Shown: piece after piece, positions 1 through 11,418 of the stretch | Numbering within the stretch: the first letter of the stretch is position 1 | Layout of the letters: each line of letters begins with the position of its first letter | Source: Hydra vulgaris | Lineage: Eukaryota > Cnidaria > Hydrozoa > Anthoathecata > Hydridae | Length of the DNA: 64,000 nucleotides | Direction: 5' to 3' | NCBI RefSeq assembly: GCF_038396675.1 | Contig: NC_088926.1 | Coordinates: forward strand, 516,001-580,000 | Position numbers and translations under genes: made by a program | Notes under the pieces: generated by a model | Databases searched by the model: none | What the model was told of the DNA's origin: nothing | Seen by the model: only the letters and a program-made list of their open reading frames with translations

Positions 1-1
1 T

Positions 2-518
2 TCACAATTCCTAACTCAAATAGTTAACTTTCCAACTCACTTTCCTGACAACCCGAATTACTTACCTTCTCTACTCGCCTTATGTCTTGTTTCTGATCCT
101 AGTCAGTTCTCAGTTTCTCCACATTCACCTTTAGGTGCTTTTGATCACAGTTTGATCTCTCTAAAACTAATATCTCATTCTTCTTCGTCACCTTAATTCC
201 CCTATTATCGTACCTCTTACAACCACAGTAAAGCTGATTGGGATTCTTTCCGTGATTTTCTTTGGGTAGAAATTTTATGGTCCCTCTCGACAATTCCAGG
301 TCAAGCCTCACTCTCCTCCATGGTTTTCCTCACACTGTGCTGCTGCGATTGCTAATCGAAACCGTTACTTCCATATTTATCAGCAAAACAATTCTCCAGA
401 AAACAGACGTCTGTTTATGACTGCAAGAAACCATTGTAAAAATGTTATGTCTAACGCTAAAAGAATTGAAAACAAAGCTAGAATTCAACTTGCAAAAATC
501 TTAAACGTAACTTATTAA
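2..518 (+). pseudogene. LINE (non-LTR retrotransposon) endonuclease-end relic
   Basis: From base 2 one frame reads about 58 codons typical of the end of a LINE apurinic endonuclease, including the conserved D-H pair in GAFDHSLISL. That frame stops near 175. The next part, roughly 217-518, is open in another frame and has the endonuclease-to-RT linker style (KADWDSFRDF, then SPPWFSSHCAAAI and NRNRYFHIYQQN), ending at TAA 516-518. The two blocks imply a small deletion and frame change. The reverse transcriptase is absent and the left edge is cut by the window. Family assignment rests on remembered cnidarian LINEs; the exact clade is not determined. Confidence 0.72.
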
Positions 519-2965
519 AATGTTGTTTACCCTGCAATAATTCATTTTTTATCTCATGATATAATTGCTTGTGCTAAGAATAATTCTAAAAACCTAAAAT
601 ATTAATAATAAAGTGTCTAAGCTGCTGTGTTAATGAATCACAATCTCATAGATTGTGTCCCCAACCAATCCCATACATAAAATATTCCAAAAAATAATGC
701 ATCTTTAAATTTTAAATTTGGTTTGAATGCTTTGACTCTGTAATTAATATACTTTTTTGTTATATACGTTTCAAATTTTTTATAGCTTTTTGTTATATAC
801 ATTTCTAATTTTTTAAATATCTTTTTGTTACAAAGATTGTGTTGCATATTTGAAAATAGATTTTCACAAAAGTGCAGTACATTATCTTTATAGTATTTTC
901 CTAACGATTCTCCTTATTAACAACCGTATTTGATATTTTTATTTACAACCACAGTGATTACACTTTATATCGTTTGATCTCATTACTGTCATTATTTCTT
1001 TTTCTATAATATATTTTTATTAAATATATTCTTATGTCTTTTTTTATCAATATGTCAAATTAATTAGTTTGTTTATCAATATTATCTCACAAAATTGTAA
1101 GTCTTGTTTTTAACTGTAGTAATAGTTTTATTATCATCTGCATAACATTTGCACTTATTATTAATTTAAGGAAATAAATCCGAACTTTATGCAGGGAAAT
1201 TATTGATATATAATGAGAAAAACAATGGTCCAAATACAAAATCTATTTCTGTTTGATAAATATGCTTTTACCCAAGAAACGAAAAGTAACAAAAGTTAAC
1301 TTATTGATTGCCTAAAGGCAATCATCAGCCATGTAATTTAAATCAAGAAACAAAAAAATCGTTGAAATATAAAGTTATACTGTAGTGTTTAGATACTAAT
1401 TTATTCCTCTTATTTGATAAGTTATCATTGGTGTAAGATATTATGACATTTATATAAACATAGGTTGCATCGTTTTACTGTGGGATTGTAATATCTACAA
1501 TGTTTTACAATTTTCTATTTAATTGTCTATTTTCTTTTCACCTCCCACCTTCTTTAGATGATTTAGTATCGTTTTTATATTTTTTGAAATTAAAAGATTT
1601 AGTATGGCTTAATCGTATCTAAGTTTGAATGCTGTTCAACTTTCAGGTTTAATGAAAATCAGTATATAAAATATCAATTGCTTTTCATTTAGCATGTTAT
1701 AAAAATCTAAGGATTCCAATAAATTTGTAATACAGCTTTAACTATTTAAAAAATGACGTTGTTGATTGTGAAAAAGATTATTTAGTTATTTTAATTTAAC
1801 ACTTTGTTAATTTATTAATTTATTGGATAAATTAATTTATTGCATTGCTTTACAATTTATTGCATTGCTTTACAAAAAAAAAAATTCTTGCAGTTTACTT
1901 ATGTTTTTAAATAAAGGACTCACATTAGCCATTATACAGAGTTTAGATGGGGCACTATTTTTTGCTGTTTAACTGACAGAGGTTTTCGAAAAACTTACAG
2001 AGCTAAATTTTGAACTTATAAGAATTTATTTCACTCTACCCACTAGATTTATTTATGTTAAACTTTGACAAATATAACTTTACAAGTGCTAGGTCAACAG
2101 GAGTTTTTCAAAATTTAATTCTTATTTCTGTTTCAAAGTTCATTTACATTACCTTTTTTCATGTAGATAAAATAAAAATACTTGTTCGAAATATCAGCTT
2201 CAATATATTAATTTTGTAATACATTGTTGAACCAATACTATTGTTATTTTCTCATTTACTATTTTTGGCTTTCTATTTTTTTTTTTTTTTTAATGTATAA
2301 ATTTGAGTTATTTTTCACTTTATAAAGTATGTAGAAAAAGTATATTTTGGATTGTTTTTCACCTTATGAAGAAAGTTTCTTTGCAAATATTTATAGTATT
2401 ATTTGTTTGCTTTAAAATGCTTCTTTTCATTTTATTATATTTCTCTATTGACCCAGACAGACCAGACTTTTTTTTTTAGTGTTCAATAATTGTTTTTTGT
2501 ACTTGATTTTTTTTCCTCAAGCCATTTGACATCCAAGCCTCACAATTTGACATTCAAGTTTCACTATTTGACATCCAAACTTTACTTTCTTTATGTTTGA
2601 TTGATGATTGATTGTAATGATGTAAAAATCTTTCATAACATTTTTCAGTAGATATATTTTGAAATTCTTCCAATTTTATTAATCTTGGTAATAACCTATT
2701 AAAAAAGAAAGCTATTCAAAATCAATTTCCTCTAAAATATGAAACTGATGACTAATAGCTTTCAATCTTTCATTTGAAAAAACCATTTTATAATATGATG
2801 TTCTCTGCTGCTCAAACCAAGTAGTGGTAAATGAGAAGAGTTATAAACATAGTTATTAATATCTACAATTAATGAATCAAGTTGTCATTTGTTAGTTCAT
2901 TTTTGTTTATTTAAAGTATAGCTTCAGTTACTACTGTTCAAAAAACAGTCATTTAAACATACTAC
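519..2965. other. gene-poor AT-rich stretch
   Basis: No credible coding sequence on either strand. Contents are homopolymer runs, short direct duplications (for example near 1835-1875) and the small tandem repeat at 2524-2586. Confidence 0.6.
2524..2586. repeat. 21-bp tandem repeat, three units
   Basis: Three adjacent 21-bp units of the form ATTTGACATYCAARYYTYACW follow one another without a gap. It is a local minisatellite with no sign of function. Confidence 0.8.
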
Positions 2966-3116
2966 CCCAGCAAGCACAATGACGTCGGTACGACGTCGTT
3001 TTGACGTCGCGAGGTTGGTCGTTTTGACGTCGCAGTAAAGTCGTAAAGTGTAACAATTTTACGACGTCGTATCCAGGGTGAAAAATAGACGTCGATGCGA
3101 CGTCGCAAAAAGGATT
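2966..3116. repeat. ACGTC-rich dispersed repeat, copy 1
   Basis: Opens with CCCAGCAAGCACAATGACGTC and then contains about nine GACGTC or CGACGT cores within 150 bp. The opening matches copies at 6024 and 63340 (CCCAGTGGGCAC). No protein is encoded. The right border is not sharp. The CCCAG..GGCAC end and dense palindromic cores suggest a non-autonomous DNA element, but no target duplication can be seen here. Confidence 0.6.
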
Positions 3117-3839
3117 TACAAGATATCGGTTATTGGTCGGAAAACCGACTAAATATGCCTCTTGTTTTTACATACAATTTTTATACTTTCTATTAAAAAA
3201 TGTATTATTTATTTAAACAACTTCTTTAAAGAATTGAACATACGCTGTAACATGTGTAACATGTTCAAAAACTTAACTATTTTCAAGCGCCAAAATATTA
3301 CCAGTTACAGTTTCTTTTACCAATTACACTTTTATTTACATAAAAGAATGGCCACGATAAAGTCTCAAATAAAAATATAATGCAGCTGCTTGGATTTCTT
3401 TTTCAAAGTTCAAAACTATACATCTTTTTTTTTTTCTGGAGCGTATTTTAACACGTTTTCCACTGAATCCAAAACTTCGATTTCAGTTGTCGCGTGATTT
3501 GACAACACACTCGCTAAACAAAATGAAATATGTTAAAACACTTTAAAGTTATTACTCATTTTATAGAATACCAATCTTAAATATAAATATATCAATATAA
3601 ACTCACCAACAACCACACTACATATCTTTGTCTCTTTAAATGATAACTTTTTTTGCTCGTGTCTATTTGTTCTAAACATATTAAAACATGACATTACAGA
3701 GTAGGACATTAACCTAAATTAATAGAAATTATCAGAACTGTAAATAAAAAACTCGCATAAAATAAGAAACTTAAATAAAATAATTATTTTTGCGTAATGG
3801 AGTAAATTGTTACTTAATTTGTTGAAATCTAAAAATTAA

Positions 3840-3886
3840 TTGTTAAACCTGTTTTAAAAAAAAAAAATTTAAAACAGGTTTAACAA
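3840..3886. repeat. 19-bp inverted repeat (hairpin)
   Basis: Arms TTGTTAAACCTGTTTTAAA and its exact complement are separated by about 9 A/T bases, inside an intron of DUF4806 gene A. Confidence 0.85.
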
Positions 3887-4833
3887 ACAAATAATTTTTA
3901 ACTTTTTAAGGCCTCGAATTCGACCTGCTAAATTCTAATTTTTATAGGCAACTTTTTGAATTCAAGTTTGAACTTTAGGTTATCAAGTTCGAAGTTTTAT
4001 AGTCAACCTTGCAACCTGTTCAAATTTAATTTGAAAAACATTTAATTTGATTTTTAATCCATATTATTGTCTATGAGTTAGTTAATCCATTAATATAGAA
4101 TACGACGCCATATAAGCCTGGAAAACATATCAATGTATATTGTTGTGTACCTTTTCATGAGATTTCTCACATTTTCCCGTACTGCCTCGCCACCAACCAT
4201 TTTTAAGTGACCAACCTAAAATATATATATTTGCTTATACATATTTGAATAACATTTAAACATAAACTAACATTAATAACTTCTAAGCTAGAGGGGTTCT
4301 AACTGTTAACTTTATACATAATTTAATATCAAACGGACATGTTGGTAGCACTTTTTACAAAGACTACATTAAAAATTTCACACAAAAAAAATTTTATTGT
4401 AGTAAATAGGGTATTTATGAAAAAGAATTCTCAAAAACAATTCACCATAAATGAAAAAAAGTCTTTTTTTGATAAAGACTCCTCTAGTTCTTTGAATTTA
4501 TCCATGTTATCAAATTTTTCCACATCTTTTGTACAATCATTATTTATTTGGTGAACTTGATTCTCAAATAGGTCAACGATACAAGTTAAAAGAGATATTG
4601 TCTTTTTTTGAAATCCTAAAATTACATATAAAAAAATCCAAATATTAAACTTTGTTTCACTTATTAACAGTATATAAATTGCATAATATTTACATTTAAG
4701 AAAATGTCAGTTTAAAACAAAAAGTAAGAGTATAGAGCAAGAGTTTATTTTCAAAATTGAATCTATGAGACAATTTTCGTCATAAAAAAATTGTGTATTC
4801 CTTCAAATACCTTTTTTTAAATTAAGTAAACTT

Positions 4834-4901
4834 AATAAAAGTACTTATATTGGTAAAAGTACTTATATTAATAAAAGTACTTATATTAATAAAAGTACTT
4901 A
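4834..4901. repeat. short tandem repeat, about 18-bp unit, four copies
   Basis: Four near-identical units around AATAAAAGTACTTATATT, in the first intron of the DUF4806 gene A model. Each contains the palindrome AAGTACTT. Confidence 0.8.
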
Positions 4902-5755
4902 GGTAATTATATTGACAAAACTGACATTAAACAGTTAACCAAATCTCTCTGTGTTTTCTAGATGAATTCGATAGATAATTTTAATCAATAAAACTTAAAA
5001 AAAACTTTTTTAACTTACGTGCTTCATCCATTGGGAAATTACTATTCATACATCGAACCAGTTTCTTTGCTTTCGATTTTGACTTTAAAAACACTGAATG
5101 GAAATGATTATTCTGTGATTTTGAGTATGATCTAGAACTATGCACAGGTAAAGGGGAGCGAGATTTGGCTTGCGAATAGGCGAAAGTGAACATGAACTTG
5201 ATCCAGACATTAGGACTGGTGAAAGTGAGAGCGAACATGGCCTGCTTTTGGAGACAGGTGATCGAGAACATAATCTTAACTTATGGCTAGGTGATAGTGA
5301 CGCAGAACTTATCAGTGATAAATTATCAGAAGAACGACTTTTACAAGATGTTGATTGTGAATACGATTCTTGTTTTAAAATAGATTTTCTTGACAAAGAA
5401 ATTATCGGTGACATAATATTTTTAGTAGGTTTCTTAGGCAATTCCACTACTATAATAATATTAAAAAATATAAAAAAACTTATAAATAAAAAAAAAAATT
5501 TTTTTTATTTATAAGTATAAATAAAAAAATAAAATTTTTTTATTTATACTTATAAATATTTAAATAACAATATCAAAATCTTACAACAATACAGACAATC
5601 ACCAAATAGGTAAATTTTTAAAAATTCAATTTTTTTGATGTTTAACATTGTAAAATATATATTAAGTATATTGTTATTTGATCTAATACTTCACAAAGGT
5701 ACAAAAAACTTTTTAAAGTTTATTATTTAGTTAAAGAGTGGGTTGTAAACAAATT

Positions 5756-6003
5756 TTATATGTCATGACACAAACATGACAAGACAAACCTTTCTTTATA
5801 AGCTAGACATACTGCTTTTCTTTGAAAATGTTTTTTACTTAGACAAACATGTTTCAAGTGAGTTTTTATATCTCTAACAAAAACAATGTTAAAGATTTTA
5901 GAGTCACATGGATCTGTGAAAGCGCTTTTGTAAACACAATTTTTTAAAACAACACAGTTAAATTGATCGTTGTCTAATTTTCCAATAATCTGGGCAAATT
6001 CGC
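5756..6003 (-). pseudogene. C-terminal exon of transposase-like gene (unit A)
   Basis: An open exon-like frame on the minus strand starts at an acceptor (TATACACAG) at 6003 and ends at TAA 5756-5758. It has no ATG, so it is only visible as an exon. The 81-residue product (CVVLKNCVYKSAF, PCDSKIFNIVFV, KAVCLAYKERFVLSCLCHD) resembles the extreme C-terminus of the large transposase-like family whose central part is at 10575-11418. It lies about 300 bp upstream of DUF4806 gene A on the same strand. The rest of the gene is missing; an ACGTC repeat begins 20 bp beyond the acceptor. The match is pattern-based and needs a profile search. Confidence 0.45.
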
Positions 6004-6023
6004 CTGTGTATAGGAGAAACCAA

Positions 6024-6415
6024 CCCAGTGGGCATGGGGGCGTCTTATAGACGTCGAAAAGACGTCTTTTTTGGACGAATGGACGTCCATTATAGACGTT
6101 GATTAGACGTTCGGTGGACGTACCAAATGTAACACAAGACGTCCGTCCGAAACGGTGGTTGTTATATGGTTATATCCCAGTGGGCACAGGACCTAAATAA
6201 GACGTCTTTTGAACGTTCAAAAGACGTCCAAAACGTTCAAAAGACGTTTAAAAGACGTCTTTTTTACGTCCTGTGCCCACTGGGATGGACCTAAATTATG
6301 ATGTCAAATGGACGTCCTTTGGACGTTCATTCGACGTCACGCTAACATAAGGACGTCACATGGACGTCTTAAGTAAGTCCCATTTAGACTTTATTTGGTC
6401 GTTCAGTTGACCTAC
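6024..6415. repeat. ACGTC-rich dispersed repeat, copy 2 (outer element)
   Basis: Starts CCCAGTGGGCATGGGGGCGTC and continues with many GACGTC/GACGTT cores at 10-20 bp spacing on both sides of the compact element at 6176-6284. It is noncoding. The right end is vague, near GTCGTTCAGTTGACC. Confidence 0.62.
6176..6284. mobile_element. 109-bp inverted-repeat element nested in the ACGTC repeat
   Basis: The ends are exact inverted copies, CCCAGTGGGCACAGGAC and GTCCTGTGCCCACTGGG. The interior is built of AAGACGTC and GAACGTTC palindromes, so nearly the whole 109 bp can fold. It sits inside a larger repeat that begins with the same CCCAGTGGGCA. A 2-bp AT flanks both sides, but that is too short to prove a target duplication. 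Confidence 0.8.
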
Positions 6416-7891
6416 GTATTGCTTAGAAATTCCACGGTTTTTTAATATTTTCAATTAAATACACTGTAGCATATACTACAGTGTTTAACTTCAAATAAGA
6501 TGCTATATACTACGATACTTTAATACTGATACAAAGTACGTACTCACATATGTAAGCACGTATGTGAGGATTAGGGTAAAATACTGTATTGAATAACATT
6601 CAAAGTAGTATAACTTTTTTTCAACTAATTACCAAACGAAAACAATATTAACACGTAAATATAGCAAAATAAGTGTATTCTGAAATAGCAATAAATTATA
6701 CAAAATAAATAAGTAATTTCAGATTTTTGAAATTTTGCTGATTATATATACATTGGAAATTTATCAAGTTGTGTTTTGATTTCAACGTTAATTTTTCGTG
6801 TGCAGTTTCGTGTATATTGCATATCTCGCACCTTGTGAATCAATGATCACTACTATTGCTGATTGATATTTTTATCAAATTGATAGATAGATATAGATAA
6901 ATAATTTAAATAAATTGATATATCTCAATATATAGCAATATATGAGCGATATCTCAATATATAGCAATATATCTCAATATATAGATATCTCAATATATAG
7001 AATGATATATCTCAATATATAGCAATATATGAGCGCTACTATTACTATCGGTGATCGTACTATTCGTAGTTTTGTATTGATCAACTATTCCTATAAAAAT
7101 TAAACTTTAAAAATAATCATCATAAAGTTTTCAAAATCAAATACTGTTGATCGGACAGAAAATAGAAAAAAATATACCCTAACTATGTATATTGAGTTCT
7201 TAATTGCCTGATTAAATTTAATTCCATAAGCCGATATCTGTAAAAAAATTTACATTATAACTTTACATAATAAATTTAAGAAACTAAATTTAAAAAAATC
7301 ATAAAGAACAAATTTCGGTTGAGATGAAAAGTCATACATTTTTATTACTACAAAAATTAACGAACTTATTATTATGAAACATTCAAAGTGATACTGCTGT
7401 TTTACCTTTATTTACGAATGCTCTTTCTGAGTTAGATGATTGGTTATTCTAGACGATTAAGCGAAATAATGTCTGTTATTTGGGGAGCATTACCATGTTA
7501 CAACATTTATGATAACTAACGCCTTTATGGTAGAGAATTCACATTTTATTAAGCTAAATTAGACAAAAAATGTACAGGTATAAAATTAATTAATCAAAGC
7601 TTATGTTGAAATGCTAATAATTTCAAATGTAGGGCTTTCAAGTCAATCATTTTATTAAATCAAATTCCATCAAGGATTTTTTTCCAGGAATATTTCTCTG
7701 TGGCAACAATTAAATATTTTTGGAATTGTAAGACATTGGCGTAACTATTTATAAACTATACACCCCCTATGATCAACAAAAGAAAACAATATGCTTTATT
7801 CACATATCCAAAAAATTTAAATTTTACCACAAAATTTAAAAACATAACCATACAAATCACAAACAATAAAAATTATTAAATAATCCTTTAA
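6416..7891. other. gene-poor stretch with an ATATCTCAATATATAG repeat
   Basis: No coding sequence is supported. About 6885-7035 is a degenerate tandem array of ATATCTCAATATATAGCA, including a duplicated TATATGAGCG block. The remainder is AT-rich spacer downstream of DUF4806 gene B. Confidence 0.6.
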
Positions 7892-10172
7892 TTAAATGAA
7901 GTCGTGTTCGGGTGTGTTTGGGACAACCACTTTTTTAACCGTTCTTTTTAATAAATCACCAATAAGGTAATCAACCGAACTTTTAGTGAAATCGTCTTTC
8001 GCTGGATCAACTATTGCTCCTATAAAAAAATGTATAATTTTCTTGTAAATAAAATTACTTATTTGCAACACCATTTAATAACAAACCTTCATTAATTCAA
8101 ATAATTCCTATCCTAATATTATGAAACAACACCTTATAATAGAAACATTTTAAACTATTTTTCAAATATAATACTTTTAGCTCTTATAAAAACTAAAAAA
8201 GTCAACTGGAACAATAGGCCTTCCTGCCAAACATTTGTAGCATAAAGAAAAAAGAGCAAGATGTTTAAGAACAATTAAGAATAAGAACTTAAAAAATTAA
8301 TTGTAATAAATCCAGCACACGAGGCTTGTCCAGGTAAAAACAAAACTAAAATAAAAAACCTTATACTAAATATAATTTTTACCTATAAGACATTTGTAAT
8401 GATTTGTCTTAACAAAAGCACGTTTGCCTTTTAGGCCATCTTTCCTGAACTGTTGCTGCAGAGATCTTGTAAGCATGGCATCTAAACCATTCTTGACTGA
8501 ATTTCTCACACTCCTGCCACCAATTGACCTTAACTGCAATTTCTATTAAAAAAGTACATATTGTATATATTATATATTGTAAGTTTTAGTCAAAAAACAT
8601 TGCTATTTTTTTCATATTTAGACAATAGTGATCAACCAACTGCAATATAATATTCAATGGTACTGGAAAGAATGTGACAACTTATACAGGGTTCATGGCA
8701 GTTTTGAAAATTTATTTTCCCTGAGTTTTCCCTGATTTTCCTATATTTTTAAGTATTTGTGCAGTGGAAAGTATATATTTTTCCCTGTTTATTTTGAAGC
8801 ATAAATTACTTTCACAACTGAATCTTTGTTCCTAAAACTCTTGTTCCCAAAAAAGTTACTACAGTAATCCATTTACATATAGCTACTATATATTATAAAT
8901 GTTATAAAACCACAGTAGTGAGCAACTTTCATTATTAAAAAAGATTCAAAAACTGCATACTGATAAGTAACCTCAATCTAAATATTAAAATAAAAAATAT
9001 TCCCTGAGTTTTCCCTGATTTTAAAAATGTTCAAAAAAAAGTCCCTGACTTTTCCAGGTATTCCCTGATTTTCTAAATTTTAAAAACTTTTCCCTTGTTT
9101 TCCCTGAGTGCCATGACCCTGTTATAGTGCAAAAACTCATAAAACTGTTCAAGTTTTTTTTTACCTTCATTTTCATATAACCTTTTTCTTCTAGTTTCGA
9201 TTCTTCTTCATCAAAGTCAAAAAAAGAGTTTAATTTTTTTATTTCTTCAGAGCATTCGGGTGTAAGATGTATATCACTCTCTAAAAGTTTGTCAAGTTTT
9301 TCTAAGATCAAAGCTTGATTTTCCTGGATTGACCTTGCTTCCATCAAAGACACATACTGGAACTCTGATAGATTACAAACAAATAATAAATGAAAAAATT
9401 TAATTTAAATCATAAAACGAAAAAATTAAACCTACGTTTATTAGACATTTCTTAAAAACTTTCCCCACCATCTTTATGTTTAGAGGAACTTCGAGAGATA
9501 TTTGAAGTAGTAGGCACAGATTCAAAAGATTTTTTTTTTTGTTTCGACTTCTGGAAGCATCACTTCAAGTTTCCTTAGTGAAGTACTTTGACTTCTTAAA
9601 TCAAAATCAACAGGAAAACAATTTTTAAGTCCTCCTGAATGTTTCTTTTTTGAAACAGGACTTGAAACATGGTCTTGTAAAGGATGTTGATAAATTCTTG
9701 GCAGGAAAAAAATTGTTAAAATCGTATTTTAAAAGATTGAAATTATTTTGTACATATAATATTTTTAATACTAAATGCACAATTAGATTATTATCATAGA
9801 AAGCAAATATGAGAAAATAAAAATTTTTACTCAATAAAACCAGATTCTTATTACTAATTGACTACGACTAAACAACAAGACTTCAGCAAGACTACTCACC
9901 TATTATCTTCCTCTGAATCAGAAGATTCTGTAGTTGATGGTATTCTCATCATTTGATCTGCTTCATTTTTTGTACCAGATTCTAGTATTGTTTTGATAAC
10001 TTTCAAACATTTCCAGTCGCTTCCTGGTATAGACCAGCCAGCTATATATGCACCCAGAGGTTTACCTTTTGGAGGCCAATATATACAATCCTTGATTGGA
10101 TTAACCCAAATACAAGGACACATAGTTCTAGTTTGTCTTTCATTTTCAATGATAATATGCACTGACCAATAT
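7892..10172 (-). pseudogene. DUF4806-type gene B, five-exon model with one frameshift
   Basis: Minus-strand exons 10172-9900, 9696-9479, 9364-9165, 8542-8383 and 8019-7892 join in phase at GT-AG borders and end at TAA 7892-7894. Exon 1 encodes the family's N-terminal module (CIYWPPKGKPLG, then PGSDWKCLKVIKTILESGT) and an acidic tail. Exon 2 is a Ser-rich linker. Exon 3 is a coiled stretch (FQYVSLMEARSIQENQ). Exons 4-5 give the DUF4806 core (SIGGRSVRNSVKNGL, LKGKRAFVKTNHYKCLI). A true start codon is not seen, so at least one 5' exon is missing. Exon 2 is out of frame across an 11-T run at 9530-9540, which could be a real lesion or a homopolymer error. Intron 3 holds the element at 8687-9121. 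Biochemical role unknown; a transposase-like gene lies directly upstream on the same strand. Confidence 0.72.
8687..9121. mobile_element. 435-bp non-autonomous element with CAGGGTCATGGCA ends
   Basis: Left end CAGGGTTCATGGCA and right end TGCCATGACCCTG are inverted repeats differing by one inserted T. The element is flanked by TTATA on both sides (8682-8686 and 9122-9126), a 5-bp target duplication. The interior repeats TCCCTGAGTTTTCCCTGATTTT near both ends. No protein. It lies wholly within intron 3 of DUF4806 gene B. The superfamily is not certain. Confidence 0.82.
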
Positions 10173-10574
10173 CTATGGTTAAAAAATCAGTTAGAATCCA
10201 TATATACTGCAAAAAGAGTCAAAAGAAAAGATTCAGTTCATAAAACATATTGTTCAAAACATGGATAAAATAAAAATTATAAATTCCTTAGAAAGAAAAA
10301 ATCTAAAGCTTAATACTTGTTAGATTTTTAATAACAAATTAATGAACAAATAAATTGAATATTTTTCATATTCAATTTATTTATTTTATAAATAAAAATA
10401 TGCTAAATATATTTAGTAAAAAAACTTCATAAAAATGAACAAAGAAACTTTTCATTTTTCAATACTACAGTTTAAAATAGTTATAAAAAGCCTTTTTATG
10501 ATTTAAAAATGCAAAGTATTTATGACTAATGTCCAGTAACATTACTGAGCAATGGTATGATTACGTTTCCATTT

Positions 10575-11418
10575 TTATATGGGAAACAACAACTTTTTCT
10601 CAATAGTTCGTTTACTTTTTTTTACACATTTCAAAGGCTTAATGTTTCCTTTAATCATATAAGTATAAAGTTGCTTAGAGTCTATAAAAATATCAAAAAA
10701 TCTTTCTAAAACGTCTCCACCATAATAATGACATTGAAAATTTTCATCTTTAAGTTTATTAAGAATAAAAACAACTCCTCCTTGCACTAAAAAACAACTG
10801 TCCTTAGCTTTAGTGGATATTTTAGTACTAATAACATTTTTTTCTTTAGAAATTTCAACTTCACTAAACCTTTTTGTCAACTGTGCTACTGGGTTGTTTT
10901 TTCTTTTAACAAGCTGCTTTAACTTTTGAAGAAAATTTTTGAACTGAAATGCTGATATTGCATCAAGTGGTTGTTCAAAAAATTCAACGTCTTCTGCAAT
11001 GTGAAGTACATCATACACACAAAATGATTTCCCATAATGTTCTGGAGAATTGGTTACAAAATAATTCAAGAGCTCTTTTGAAAAATTTAAATAATGAATT
11101 CGAGAATCTTTATTTTCCTCACACAAAAATCTTATTTCTAAAGAGAGACTTAAAAAATGTTTATACATATTAAGATTACATACACCCTTTAACACCACAA
11201 TGCCATAATATAAAAGAAAGCTTTTATCATGTTAACATTTAACGGAAGTAAGACAGATATAGATGTATGATAGCATTTGCCTGTTAAATCAGATAAACCA
11301 TAACCTAAAGGATTGAAATGCGTCATTGGGTCTCTCAAAAATATTTTCCTCTGCATAACTATTGCACACACGATTTTTGAAAACAAAACCTTTCTTTGTA
11401 ATGTCTCTCGCAAGCATG
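10575..11418 (-). pseudogene. Transposase-like gene fragment (EnSpm/DUF4218-like, unit B)
   Basis: The longest frame, 11198-10575, encodes about 207 residues with VVLKGVCNLNMYKHFLSLSL, a YDVLHIAEDVEFFE histidine motif, and AISAFQFKNFLQKLKQLVKR. This is the order seen in a large transposase-like family common in cnidarians and insects and reminiscent of plant DUF4218. Upstream, frame-shifted pieces continue the match: FERPNDAFQSF, then GLSDLTGKCYHTSISVLLPL, then SFLLYYG after an internal stop. A segment expected between the last two blocks is deleted. The 5' half is replaced by a mariner relic at 11419. It ends about 400 bp upstream of DUF4806 gene B on the same strand. Family placement is from memory. 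Confidence 0.55.

Larger units (their letters stand above)
3346..5449 (-). pseudogene. DUF4806-type gene A, five-exon model with a probable frameshift
   Basis: Minus-strand model of five exons: 5449-5019, 4615-4446, 4215-4151, 3671-3607 and 3513-3346, each bounded by AG and GT and with compatible phases. Exon 1 encodes a Ser/Arg/Pro-rich linker. Exons 2-5 encode the C-terminal domain I recognise as DUF4806: a helix with FDNMDKFKELEESL, then VGHLKMVGGEAVRENVRNL, HEQKKLSFKETKICSVVV, and an end with ENVLKYAPEKK. Function is unknown; the family is multicopy in cnidarians and some insects. Exon 1 changes frame near 5170, so this copy is probably damaged, or a small intron is missed. The N-terminal YWPP-type module seen in copy B is not found. 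A transposase-like tail lies just upstream (5756-6003), the same order as in copy B. Confidence 0.66.

Noticed and set aside
5170-5514. Plus-strand 114-residue frame with acidic, Glu/Ser-rich repeats
   Set aside because: It is antisense to exon 1 of DUF4806 gene A, whose splice sites and downstream exons support the minus strand.
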